NCBI GenBank assembly: GCA_938048165.1
Contig: CALIBP010000147.1
Location: 1 to 64,000, forward strand
DNA from: an uncultured Alphaproteobacteria bacterium
Lineage (GTDB): Bacteria > Pseudomonadota > Alphaproteobacteria > MPNO01 > UBA2964
DNA: 64,000 nt
Reading direction: 5' to 3'
The notes beneath the pieces were generated by a model. That model was not told the origin of the DNA. It saw only the letters and a list, made by a program, of their open reading frames with translations, and did not search any database. Numbering within the stretch: position 1 is the stretch's first letter; the number at the start of each line of letters is the position of its first letter. Below are positions 17,602-26,010 of this stretch, piece after piece. The translations under genes were made by a program, and so were the position numbers.

Positions 17602-17641
17602 AAAGTTGCTGCTTTAAACTTGATACAACTTTAACGTTTAA
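17602..17641. promoter_or_regulatory. Interleaved inverted repeats before the FAD gene
   Basis: Two perfect inverted repeats interleave just upstream of the coding region: AAAGTTG (17602-17608) with CAACTTT (17626-17632), and TTAAAC (17614-17619) with GTTTAA (17636-17641). The position fits an operator for the plus-strand FAD-oxidoreductase/TctCAB group. Short arms in AT-rich promoter DNA can arise by chance, and no regulator gene is adjacent. Confidence 0.3.
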
Positions 17642-17655
17642 TGAAGGTGGGGGCC

Positions 17656-19143
17656 GTGATCGAAGAGCAATCTTTAAGTTGTGACGTCCTGGTTATCGGT
17701 GGCGGTGGCGCCGGCTTGGCGGCAGCGATTGAGGCGCGAACACACGGTGCCAATGTCATGCTCATCGAAAAAAACCCTGAGCTGGGCGGGACAACCGCGT
17801 GGTCGATAGGATCCTTCTCTGCAACACAGACCCCACACCAACTAGCCGAAGGTATTGTCGATACGCCGGACGAGCATTTCGAAGACATGCCTAAATTCTC
17901 CGGCCCTCAGGCAGACCGGGATAACCCCAAACTTCGACGTATTTTTGTCGATAACGCCAATGAGACTTTGCGCTGGCTCATGTCTATGGGAGTCGAATTC
18001 TTTGGTCCCATGCCGGAGCCACCGCACCGCAAACCACGGATGCATAATGTCCTGCCAAATTCTCGCGCTTATATTCATCACCTCGGTAAACATGCGGCTA
18101 AAATTGGGGTCGAAATTCGGTGCAACAGCCGAGCTAATAAATTTCTCCTCGAAAATGACCGCGTTATTGGCGCTCGCTGCGAAATGCCGCGCGGTATTAC
18201 CGAGGTCCACGCAAAATCGATCGTCCTAGCAAGTGGTGATTACGCCGCCAACCGCGAGTTAAAGGCCAAATATATTTCACCCGAGGTCTCTCTGGTAGAT
18301 GCGATGAATCCAACGGCCACTGGTGACGGTCACGAGATCGCCTTCCCGCTTGCGGCCAGAGTCATTAACGGTGATGTACTTTCTGGCCCAACCCTGCGTT
18401 TTATTCCGCCACCGCGGGAATCCATTGACCGGATGTTACCACCCGTAAAAATTGTCACAAAATTCATGCGGTTCGCGTTGAAATATTTGCCGGATAGAAT
18501 ACTACGACCCTTCGTCCTCGGGTTTACTACCACCTCAATGGCACCCGAACTCGATCTATTCACCAATGGTGCCCTGCTCGTTAACAAGAACGGCAAACGC
18601 ATTACAGATACTCCCGCCAAGTTGGGGCTCGCGATCGCGCAAGAGCCGGAAAAAATCGGATATGTCATTTTAGACAGCAGCCTTGCTGCGAAATATTCCG
18701 CATGGCCTGATTTTATCGCCACCGCGCCGGGAGTCTCATACGCCTATCTCGATGACTTTCGAAAAACACGGCCCGACATATTCCGCAAAGCGGATACCGT
18801 TACGACTTTGGCCGGCGCACTGGACATGCCGTCTGATGAACTCAAAAAATCAGTTGCGGATCATAACGCCGACAGTGATACAAAAATTCTTTCAGGTCCG
18901 TTTTATGCCCTTGGCCCGGCCAAGAGTTATGTGGTTTTGACGGATGGCGGTCTGGCAGTCGATGAAGACCATCGTCTGTTAGGCGAAAATGATAACGCGA
19001 TTCCTGGCCTGTTTGCAGCGGGTTCCGTGGGACAAGGCGGCCTCATGCTCAAAGGACATGGCCATCACATTGGCTGGGCCTTTACCTCAGGTCGTCGCGC
19101 CGGACGACATGCTGCCAAAGACGCCGGACTCAATGTGACTTGA
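17656..19143 (+). CDS. FAD-dependent oxidoreductase, fumarate reductase/ketosteroid dehydrogenase family
   Basis: About 495 residues. The N-terminus has the FAD dinucleotide motif VLVIGGGGAGLAAA and then LIEKNPELGGTTAWS; the C-terminus has GLFAAGSVGQGGLMLKGHGHH, typical of the fumarate-reductase flavoprotein/3-ketosteroid-dehydrogenase family. Likely reaction: dehydrogenation or reduction of a C=C bond next to a carbonyl or carboxyl group. Start: GTG at 17656 lies just after AAGGTGGGG, a good ribosome-binding site. The ATG at 17641 (five codons earlier) has none and overlaps an inverted repeat. It is 77 bases before the transporter genes, so the transporter may supply its substrate. Confidence 0.85.
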   Translation: MIEEQSLSCDVLVIGGGGAGLAAAIEARTHGANVMLIEKNPELGGTTAWSIGSFSATQTPHQLAEGIVDTPDEHFEDMPKFSGPQADRDNPKLRRIFVDNANETLRWLMSMGVEFFGPMPEPPHRKPRMHNVLPNSRAYIHHLGKHAAKIGVEIRCNSRANKFLLENDRVIGARCEMPRGITEVHAKSIVLASGDYAANRELKAKYISPEVSLVDAMNPTATGDGHEIAFPLAARVINGDVLSGPTLRFIPPPRESIDRMLPPVKIVTKFMRFALKYLPDRILRPFVLGFTTTSMAPELDLFTNGALLVNKNGKRITDTPAKLGLAIAQEPEKIGYVILDSSLAAKYSAWPDFIATAPGVSYAYLDDFRKTRPDIFRKADTVTTLAGALDMPSDELKKSVADHNADSDTKILSGPFYALGPAKSYVVLTDGGLAVDEDHRLLGENDNAIPGLFAAGSVGQGGLMLKGHGHHIGWAFTSGRRAGRHAAKDAGLNVT

Positions 19144-19220
19144 TCCTATTGAAACATTCAACAACCTCGGCTAGCGTCCAATCAGAATAAAAATATAGAT
19201 ACATACTTGGAGGAGTTTTG

Positions 19221-20477
19221 ATGAAGAAATTTTCAGGATCACTTGCTCTCGGCAGCCTTTTGGCTGGCGTTGCAGCGTGGGGCATCGCCGACACACAAGC
19301 CGTTAATGCCCAAGGCTTTTACAAAGGCAAAACCATAAAAATGATCGTACGATCTGCCCCTGGTGGCGGCTACGATTTTTACGGACGCCTTATCGCCCGT
19401 CACATGCCGAAACATATTCCCGGCAATCCCAAAATGGTTGTCATCAATATGCCGGGCGCCGGTGGCATCGTCGCAGCGAACTATCTGGCCAACCGCGCCA
19501 AGAAGAATGGTACGGAGATTGCTATTCTAACCCGTGAACTGGCCCTGGCGCAGCGGACAAAAGCTGTCGGCGTTAAATATGACCTGAGTAAACTCAGTGC
19601 GATCGGCAGCGCCGCCTCATCAACATTCCTGGTGGTGATGGGTAAGAACCAGCCAATCCGTACCTTCAAACAGCTGAAAGCATCCAAAAAGACTATCTTG
19701 TTTGCAGCTACGGGTCCCGGATCAGGGTCGTATCAGTACCCGGCCCTTCTGAAACAGGACGGATTTAACGTCAAAATCATCTCTGGTTTCAGCGGAGGTC
19801 AGAACCGTTTCCTGGCGATTGAACGTGGTGATGTTCAAGGCACGGCAAACAGCTATGAGAGCACCAGCAAGGCCATCAAAGAACTTGGCTTAATTCCAAT
19901 TCTGTATAACGGGGCGCCTCTTGCGGCGCTTAAAGGCGTACCACACATCAGCACCGAATTAACCGCCGATGGTAAGGCACTCGCTGCGCTCCTCGGAGCG
20001 CCACTGGCTGCAGGTCGTCCGTTTTTCACGACATCCGGTGTTCCGGCGGACCGCCTGAAAACATTGCGGGCTGCATTCAAAGCCGCTCTGCATGACAAAG
20101 ACCTTCTCAGAGAAGCCAAACGGGCCAAGCGCAATGTCGCCTGGACCGCACCGGAGTTGATGCAGAAGATCAATGCCGAAATTCTGGGTGCTTCTGACAA
20201 AGTCGTCGCGCTTTATAAATCCGGTGCCAAGAAACCCAAAAAGGATCTCAGCAAGTTCCTTAAACATTCTGGCAAGGTGACCAATATTAAAAGAAAAGGT
20301 CGCCGGATCTGGATTTCCTACAATGGCAAAGATGTAATGGCCAAGGTGTCAGGGTCGCGGACCAAGATCACGCTAAACGGCAAAAAGGTAAAGCGTAAGG
20401 CGATCAAGCTCGGCATGACCTGCCAGTTCACCTATCCGAAACCTGGTGAAGAAGCCGCTATGGTCGACTGCAAATAA
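19221..20477 (+). CDS. TctC/Bug-family periplasmic binding protein with C-terminal extension
   Basis: A 418-residue exported binding protein. A signal peptide occupies about 1-31 (ends AVNAQ). Then comes the Bug/TctC fold: GKTIKMIVRSAPGGGYDFYGR, NMPGAGGIVAANYLANRA and a ligand-loop region around 130-200. Typical members are about 320-330 residues. Here a basic tail of about 80 residues follows (RKGRRIWISYNGKDVMA to a Cys-containing end), looking like a small beta domain with two cysteines that could pair. Start: ATG at 19221 has GGAGGAG nearby; the TTG before it is not needed. It heads a complete TctC-TctA-TctB system for a carboxylate-like ligand. Confidence 0.9.
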   Translation: MKKFSGSLALGSLLAGVAAWGIADTQAVNAQGFYKGKTIKMIVRSAPGGGYDFYGRLIARHMPKHIPGNPKMVVINMPGAGGIVAANYLANRAKKNGTEIAILTRELALAQRTKAVGVKYDLSKLSAIGSAASSTFLVVMGKNQPIRTFKQLKASKKTILFAATGPGSGSYQYPALLKQDGFNVKIISGFSGGQNRFLAIERGDVQGTANSYESTSKAIKELGLIPILYNGAPLAALKGVPHISTELTADGKALAALLGAPLAAGRPFFTTSGVPADRLKTLRAAFKAALHDKDLLREAKRAKRNVAWTAPELMQKINAEILGASDKVVALYKSGAKKPKKDLSKFLKHSGKVTNIKRKGRRIWISYNGKDVMAKVSGSRTKITLNGKKVKRKAIKLGMTCQFTYPKPGEEAAMVDCK

Positions 20478-20484
20478 GGTACTT

Positions 20485-20510
20485 AGGGTCACTCTATCTG
20501 GAGTGGCCCT
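20485..20510 (+). terminator. Stem-loop between tctC and tctA, likely attenuator or partial terminator
   Basis: AGGGTCACTC (20485-20494) pairs with GAGTGGCCCT (20501-20510) over ten positions with one G-U pair, loop TATCTG. Only two T residues follow. It lies between the binding protein and permease genes, where such hairpins commonly stabilise upstream mRNA or reduce permease expression. Confidence 0.55.
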
Positions 20511-20536
20511 TTAAACCTTAATCTCGGGGGATCACC

Positions 20537-22033
20537 ATGATCGATGCCGCCATTGAAGGCCTGCTTGGCATTTTGCAGTGGAAAGCGTTTCTGCTGATGA
20601 TTGTAGGCATTGTCATTAGTTCAACGCTGGTTGCCATGCCCGGCATCGGCAGTAAAACCGCGATTGCTCTGCTGTTGCCTATTGCCTTTGTTCTCAACAA
20701 ATTTGAGGCGATCTGTCTCATTATGAGCGTTTGGGCGGTGAGCAATACCGCCAACTCCATTACGTCAATCCTGTTCAGTGTTCCTGGGGGGGGCGGCTCT
20801 CAGGCCACAATTATGGATGGCTACCCAATGGCCAAGAAAGGTGAAGCCGCTCGTGCCCTGGCTGCAGCATTCACCTCATCCGCCATTGGCGGGATCATCG
20901 GGGCTATTGTTCTTCTTGTCGCAATCCCCATTCTGCGTCCGCTCGTTCTTCTTCTCGGACCGCCAGAATTTTTCATGTTGGTGATGGTCGGTATCGCCAT
21001 GGTCGGCGCACTGAGTGGCAAAGCCCCTGTAAAGGGGATCATTGCGGGCGGTCTCGGTCTGGTCATCTCAATGGTCGGCGTTCATGTTATTACGGGGCTG
21101 CATCGGTTCACCTTTGACCAGATATTTCTCCTCGACGGGTTGAAACTTATCCCGGTAACCATCGGGCTCTTTGCCATTCCAGAGCTCATCTATATGGGCG
21201 TCAAAGGAACTGGCATATCCGACCTGCCGCTTGGTGATCTCGGCAAAGGCCGCAGGCAAGGCATTAAAGATGCCTTCACGCATCGGTGGCTAGTCCTACG
21301 GAGTAGCCTGATTGGAGTTTGGGTCGGCATAATCCCAGGGCTCGGTTCAGCGGTCGCAGACTGGTTCGCCTATGGCAGCGCCAAACAAACCTGCCCTGGA
21401 GCCCGCGAAACATTCGGTAAAGGCGATGTCCGCGGCGTAATTGCCGTCGATGCGGCAACCAACGCCAAAGAAGGTGGGTCACTTATTCCGACACTCGCCT
21501 TTGGCATACCCGGATCAAGCACGCTTGCCCTGATTTTTGGCGGGTTGATTATCGTGGGGATCACGCCTGGTCGCGACATGCTGACGAAGGATCTTCACCT
21601 TACCTTCTCGATGATCTGGTTGTTGATCATTGGCACTGTCATCACGTCAATTCTGTGTCTGGCTTTCACCCGCCAGTTAGCAATGGCAACAAAACTGCGA
21701 CCATCGCTGATGATACCGGTCATCCTGGCCATGGCCGTTATCGGGAGTTTCGCGGCATCCAGCCGGTTTGAAGATGTCCTAATCATGTTTGCCTTTGGCA
21801 CAATCGGATACTTTATGCGCGCAGCTGGCTGGCCCCGGCCACCATTGCTGCTGGGTCTGGTTTTAGGCCCCATCGCGGAACGCCATATGTGGACGTCGGT
21901 CCAGCTGTTTGGTCCCGACTTCCTGTTACGTCCAGGGGTCTTGATTATCTTCGTTATCCTTGTGTTTTGTGTCACCTATCCAATGTTCCAGGACAGGAAT
22001 TCAAAACTACGAGCACAGGAATCGGAGACATAA
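20537..22033 (+). CDS. tctA: TctA family permease of tripartite tricarboxylate transporter
   Basis: A 498-residue, very hydrophobic protein with about 11-12 membrane segments. The family hallmark GSKTAIALLLPIAF near the N-terminus and the second half-repeat (EGGSLIPTLAFGIPGSS, about 310-327) are clear. TctA is the large membrane subunit that takes the substrate from the periplasmic TctC partner, using an ion gradient. It follows the TctC gene by 59 bases and ends one base before the TctB start codon, so the three form an operon. Confidence 0.93.
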   Translation: MIDAAIEGLLGILQWKAFLLMIVGIVISSTLVAMPGIGSKTAIALLLPIAFVLNKFEAICLIMSVWAVSNTANSITSILFSVPGGGGSQATIMDGYPMAKKGEAARALAAAFTSSAIGGIIGAIVLLVAIPILRPLVLLLGPPEFFMLVMVGIAMVGALSGKAPVKGIIAGGLGLVISMVGVHVITGLHRFTFDQIFLLDGLKLIPVTIGLFAIPELIYMGVKGTGISDLPLGDLGKGRRQGIKDAFTHRWLVLRSSLIGVWVGIIPGLGSAVADWFAYGSAKQTCPGARETFGKGDVRGVIAVDAATNAKEGGSLIPTLAFGIPGSSTLALIFGGLIIVGITPGRDMLTKDLHLTFSMIWLLIIGTVITSILCLAFTRQLAMATKLRPSLMIPVILAMAVIGSFAASSRFEDVLIMFAFGTIGYFMRAAGWPRPPLLLGLVLGPIAERHMWTSVQLFGPDFLLRPGVLIIFVILVFCVTYPMFQDRNSKLRAQESET

Positions 22034-22034
22034 A

Positions 22035-22523
22035 ATGGGCTTACGATTTCAACCGCGCTCTCTCCTGACGCTTTGCTTTATCGCACTCTTTGCCTATGTC
22101 GTTATTTCGTCCTCCGAAATGCCGTTACAGGCCAAGCTTTACCCCTGGACTATCGGCATCATTGCTCTGGTGTTACTGGCCTATCAGCTGGTTCGAGAAA
22201 TCTTACCGCCTGCTAAAACAGAAACAGACCAAACCGGTGTCGATATCGATTTCTCTGAGGAGGAATCATCCAAGCTGGGGAAACGCCGTGCCCTGGAATT
22301 ATTCGCCTGGATGTACGGCTTTGCCCTTCTGTTGTGGCTCATCGGTTTCTATACCGCCGCACCGCTTATGGTGTTGGCCTATATGCTACGCCACAAGGAA
22401 ACACTGGTGATGACAATTGCCCTGCCCGTAGGGACAGGTGTTGCGACCTGGTATATCTTTGGCCACCTCCTGCACCTTCCCTTCCCACCGGGCGTCCTGC
22501 TAGAATGGGCGGGTCTGGTCTAG
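22035..22523 (+). CDS. tctB: TctB family small permease subunit
   Basis: A 162-residue membrane protein with four hydrophobic segments: about 12-27, 41-58, and two in the last half (FAWMYGFALLLWLIGFYTAA and LPVGTGVATWYIFG). A charged cytoplasmic loop lies in the middle (about 64-90). This is the layout of TctB. The ATG at 22035 follows the tctA stop by one base. An earlier in-frame ATG (21960) lies deep in tctA and is rejected. It completes the only full tripartite tricarboxylate transporter in the window. Confidence 0.88.
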   Translation: MGLRFQPRSLLTLCFIALFAYVVISSSEMPLQAKLYPWTIGIIALVLLAYQLVREILPPAKTETDQTGVDIDFSEEESSKLGKRRALELFAWMYGFALLLWLIGFYTAAPLMVLAYMLRHKETLVMTIALPVGTGVATWYIFGHLLHLPFPPGVLLEWAGLV

Positions 22524-22583
22524 GGCTGCATAGTCACCCGAACGATCATCGTATTTTTAGCCTGTTGTTCATAGAGGACCCGT

Positions 22584-23786
22584 ATGTCTGACGAAAACGC
22601 CCCCACCGAAGAAATTGATATCAGCAAAAAGTTTCTTGTCGATCCTTATATGGATTGGGCGAAGGGCGAAGGCATTCCCATGCATCTCGATTTTGGCCAC
22701 AACCTGCTAGCCTTGGAAACAGATGTTTGGGATCGCTGGGACGCACGCGGCTGTTTCGCGCATACGCACGGCAATGGCGACTTCATGGCCAACTATGTCC
22801 TGGAAGTCGCACCGAGCAAGAAGACAGCACCGATCAAACATATATACGAAGCGTTTTTCTATGCCCTCTCCGGTTATGGCTCAACGACGGTCACTTACCC
22901 CGATGGCGAGGTCCGGACTTTCGAATGGGGTCCCAAATCACTTTTCACAGTGCCGTTGAACTGCGAATACCAAATCTTCAATGGCTCTGGTCAGGAGCCA
23001 GCACGCCTGTCCTGCACCAATGATGCGCCGCTGGTCATCAACCTGTTTCACAATGAACGCTTCGTCTTTGAAAACGATTTCGATTTTCCTGAACGGATTG
23101 GCGACAGCAAGCATTTTGATGGCGAAGGCGATCACTTGACGGTTAATCGTGGCGACAACGTCGCCGAAGCCAATTTGTGGGAAACCAACTTCGTCAATGA
23201 TCTGACAAACTTTAAGCTCTATGCGATGGATTCACGCGGAAAAGGGTCACTCAACGTTTCCTTTATTCTCGCGGACAGCACCATGCATGCCCATTCGTCT
23301 GAAATCCCGATGGGCCGTTACAAGAAAGCCCACCGTCATGCTGCCGGTACGCACGTCCACGCCGTCAGCGGCACTGGCTACACCCTTCTTTGGTACGAAG
23401 GGGATCAGGAATTCAAGGAATTTCCGTGGGAACATGGCTTTATGTACACACCGCCGTTCTGGATGTTCCATCAGCACTTCAACACCTGCGATCAACCGGC
23501 CCGATATCTGGCCTGTAGTATGGGCAGCCGCCGCTATCCGTTTATTGCATTACGCCGCAAAAGCGCGGAGGGCAAAGGTGCAACATCCATTCAGGAAGGT
23601 GGTCGGCAGGTTGAATATGAAGATCAGGATCCCCGTATCCATCGCAAATGGCTGGAAGCAATCGCCGAGAATGGTGTGAGCTCAAATATGGGGGATGTCT
23701 TCGACGAACCGGCTATTATGGCTTTGCCTCAGTCAGAGCTGGAAGGCCCAATCAAGACACCACAATCAATTGGCCCCGCCGTTTAA
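22584..23786 (+). CDS. Bicupin protein with intact second-cupin histidines
   Basis: A 400-residue two-cupin protein. Cupin 1 (about 85-160) has KHIYEAFFYALSGYGSTT and a GPKSLFTVPLN turn. Cupin 2 (about 235-310) carries H250, H252, H257 and H259 (HRHAAGTHVHAV), then H296 and H298 (MFHQHF), a plausible Fe or Mn site. The general design recalls gentisate-dioxygenase-type bicupins, though identity is not strong enough to assign a reaction. It follows tctB by 60 bases with GAGGACCCGT before the ATG. A paralogue at 28345 has lost the cupin-2 histidines. Confidence 0.75.
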   Translation: MSDENAPTEEIDISKKFLVDPYMDWAKGEGIPMHLDFGHNLLALETDVWDRWDARGCFAHTHGNGDFMANYVLEVAPSKKTAPIKHIYEAFFYALSGYGSTTVTYPDGEVRTFEWGPKSLFTVPLNCEYQIFNGSGQEPARLSCTNDAPLVINLFHNERFVFENDFDFPERIGDSKHFDGEGDHLTVNRGDNVAEANLWETNFVNDLTNFKLYAMDSRGKGSLNVSFILADSTMHAHSSEIPMGRYKKAHRHAAGTHVHAVSGTGYTLLWYEGDQEFKEFPWEHGFMYTPPFWMFHQHFNTCDQPARYLACSMGSRRYPFIALRRKSAEGKGATSIQEGGRQVEYEDQDPRIHRKWLEAIAENGVSSNMGDVFDEPAIMALPQSELEGPIKTPQSIGPAV

Positions 23787-23804
23787 CCGACGACTGATCG
23801 GTCG

Positions 23805-25055
23805 GTGACAACTCCGCAGCGCATAATTGTTATAGGCGGCGGTGTCGTCGGTATTAGCAGCGCTTTAGAGTTTCAACGACGCGGCTATCAGGTTTCGCTT
23901 CTCGACCCCAAGCAGCCGGGCCGCGAGACCTCATACGGGAATACCGGCGTCCTGTCTGACGGGTCAGTGGTAATTTCCAATAATCCTGGCCTCCGAAAAC
24001 GGCTACCCAAGCTCATTCTTAAAAAGAGCAACGCCCTGAATTATAGTTTGGGGTTTGTGTTGAAACGCCTGCCCTGGGTCGCCCGTTTCCTGAGCTACAC
24101 CACGGAAAAGCACCTTGATCATAGTAGCCAAGCCCTCCGTGCCCTTCAGGCTCATTCGCTAAAACTTCATTTGAACCTTATCTCAGATGCAAAAGCCGAA
24201 AACCTTCTGCGTAGAACAGGTTGGCTAAAAGTCTTCCGCAGTGACTCAAGTTACAAAGCCTACGACATGGAGCTTAAGGTGTTTGAGCGGACAGGTGTCG
24301 GACATACGATTTATTCCGCGGAAGAATTAAATCAGCTGGAACCGGCGTTAAATCCAATATTTCGTCATGGAGTCCTGCTTCACGACGCCTGCAGCGTCTC
24401 CAGCCCGGCAGCGCTCTGCGACGCTTATCTTAAGCTTTTTACTGACGCTGGAGGTAACGTAATTCTCGACGCTGCTGAAAGCTTCCAGAGAACCGAAAGC
24501 TGGATAGTGCAGCTTAGAGACGGAGAACCTCTACAGGCTGACGCCATCATTCTCGCCGCCGGGCCATGGTCCGCTGAAATCGCAAAATGTCTCGGATATA
24601 AAATCCCAATGGCCTGGGAACGCGGTTATCATTGGCACTTGAAACCTGGTACAGGACCTGCCCTGACCAGAGCCGTGCACGACGTCGATGCGGGCTATGT
24701 CATGACCCCTCAACAACAAGGCGTACGTATTACCTCAGGCGTGGAACTGGCGGATCGCGATGCACCTCTCGATATCAGTCAGATAGAACAATCAATCCGT
24801 TCAGCGCGCCAGGCGACATCATTGGGGGAGAAAGTAGAAGACGCACCTTGGATGGGTCGCCGTCCAACCCTCATTGATAGCCTGCCGATGATCGGTGCTG
24901 CACCGCGTCATCGAGGACTGTGGTTCAATTTTGGCCACCAGCACAACGGGCTTTCTACGTCGGCCGCAAGTGCACAGCTTCTCGCCGACCAGTTCGAGGG
25001 CAAATCTCCGGCGATCAATGTTGAAGCTTTTAGACCAGACCGTTTTCGCCTTTAG
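23805..25055 (+). CDS. DadA-like FAD-dependent D-amino acid dehydrogenase
   Basis: A 416-residue FAD oxidoreductase of the DAO/DadA family. The N-terminal dinucleotide motif is IIVIGGGVVGISSALEFQRRG, followed by SLLDPKQPGRETSYGNTG. The C-terminus holds WMGRRPTLIDSLPMIG and FNFGHQHNGLS, as in D-amino-acid dehydrogenases. Likely reaction: oxidative deamination of a D-amino acid or related amine, electrons passing to the respiratory chain. GTG start at 23805 gives a natural N-terminus. It follows the bicupin by 18 bases, so they are probably one operon. Confidence 0.85.
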   Translation: MTTPQRIIVIGGGVVGISSALEFQRRGYQVSLLDPKQPGRETSYGNTGVLSDGSVVISNNPGLRKRLPKLILKKSNALNYSLGFVLKRLPWVARFLSYTTEKHLDHSSQALRALQAHSLKLHLNLISDAKAENLLRRTGWLKVFRSDSSYKAYDMELKVFERTGVGHTIYSAEELNQLEPALNPIFRHGVLLHDACSVSSPAALCDAYLKLFTDAGGNVILDAAESFQRTESWIVQLRDGEPLQADAIILAAGPWSAEIAKCLGYKIPMAWERGYHWHLKPGTGPALTRAVHDVDAGYVMTPQQQGVRITSGVELADRDAPLDISQIEQSIRSARQATSLGEKVEDAPWMGRRPTLIDSLPMIGAAPRHRGLWFNFGHQHNGLSTSAASAQLLADQFEGKSPAINVEAFRPDRFRL

Positions 25056-25202
25056 ACGTTTTCATTGACTGTCACTTGATTCTGCAACCAGTACGAGAAT
25101 AGGCTACTTACCTCGATGAGGGATGAGGGAGAAGCCGTCATGACAGACTTGGTAAGCCAACGCCGAGAAGCCTGATATGGAGCGCCCGCCGCAGACCAGA
25201 TA

Positions 25203-25871
25203 ATGGTCAATCGTTACTTCACCATCGGATATTCCTACTATTTCCGCCAAGCGAAGTGGGCGCTTGAAATTGTTGGACGGGTTGATGAAGGAGAGGAAGC
25301 TGTTGAGCGTCTAGATAACTTCCGGTCTGATTTCCGGGTCCCACAAATCTTTCGAGCTGATCTTGCCGATTACACAGGCTCAAAACATGATCGAGGTCAT
25401 CTGGTCGCCAGTGCCAATCAACGCGAAGGCGTGCTGCAGAATAGCGAGACCTTTCTGCTCTCTAATATGTCACCACAAAAACCCAAGTTTAACCGGGGGA
25501 TCTGGAAAGAACTTGAAGGAGCGGTCCGCGCCCTCGATGCCGATCCGAAAATCTTTGAAACCTATGTCATTTCAGGGCCCATTTTTGATTTTGGCAAAGC
25601 AATCAAGGTAATTGGTTCGAAGGACAAAAATGGTGTCAGCGTCCCGATACCTCATGCCTATTTCAAATCTATCCTGGCGGAGAACAATAAAGGGGCGCTG
25701 AACATGTGGTCCTTTGTCCTTCCCAATGAGGAAACGCACAAAAAGCTGGAAGATTTCCGCGTCCCGACGACAAAAGTCGAGAATTACGCCGGCATATTGT
25801 TGTGGGAACGTTTACGGGGACGAAAAATCGCGAATGAAAAGAAGCGTGTTCGCCCAATGTGGAAATTCTAG
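25203..25871 (+). CDS. DNA/RNA non-specific endonuclease family protein, no signal peptide
   Basis: A 222-residue beta-beta-alpha-metal nuclease of the NucA/NUC1/Serratia type. The signature DRGH is at 63-66 with H66 as general base. N88 (LLSNMSPQ) and the N97-x3-W-x2-LE pattern supply the metal Asn. The N-terminal IGYSYYFRQAKWALEIV is the usual first strand. Relatives are normally secreted or periplasmic, yet the N-terminus here has no signal sequence. Possible roles are toxin, nucleic-acid salvage or membrane-lysed DNA turnover. No immunity-like gene (NuiA) is recognised beside it. It lies alone between 148-base and 139-base gaps. Confidence 0.82.
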   Translation: MVNRYFTIGYSYYFRQAKWALEIVGRVDEGEEAVERLDNFRSDFRVPQIFRADLADYTGSKHDRGHLVASANQREGVLQNSETFLLSNMSPQKPKFNRGIWKELEGAVRALDADPKIFETYVISGPIFDFGKAIKVIGSKDKNGVSVPIPHAYFKSILAENNKGALNMWSFVLPNEETHKKLEDFRVPTTKVENYAGILLWERLRGRKIANEKKRVRPMWKF

Positions 25872-25957
25872 TCCAACAATTCATTTTCCACATTAATCAC
25901 CAACTCGCCCTTTACAGTTGGGCTCCAAATCAGCATGTTTAGCCCGGATTTCTAGGG

Positions 25958-25976
25958 CGGATGCGTCTGGCATCCG
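25958..25976 (+). other. Perfect stem-loop upstream of the 457-residue gene
   Basis: CGGATGC (25958-25964) and GCATCCG (25970-25976) form a perfect 7-bp stem with loop GTCTG, 34 bases before the ATG at 26011. No T-run follows, so it is not a standard terminator. It may be a weak terminator for the nuclease gene or a leader structure for the next one. Confidence 0.4.
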
Positions 25977-26010
25977 TATTACGACCAAATTTCTAATTTA
26001 AGAGGCACCC

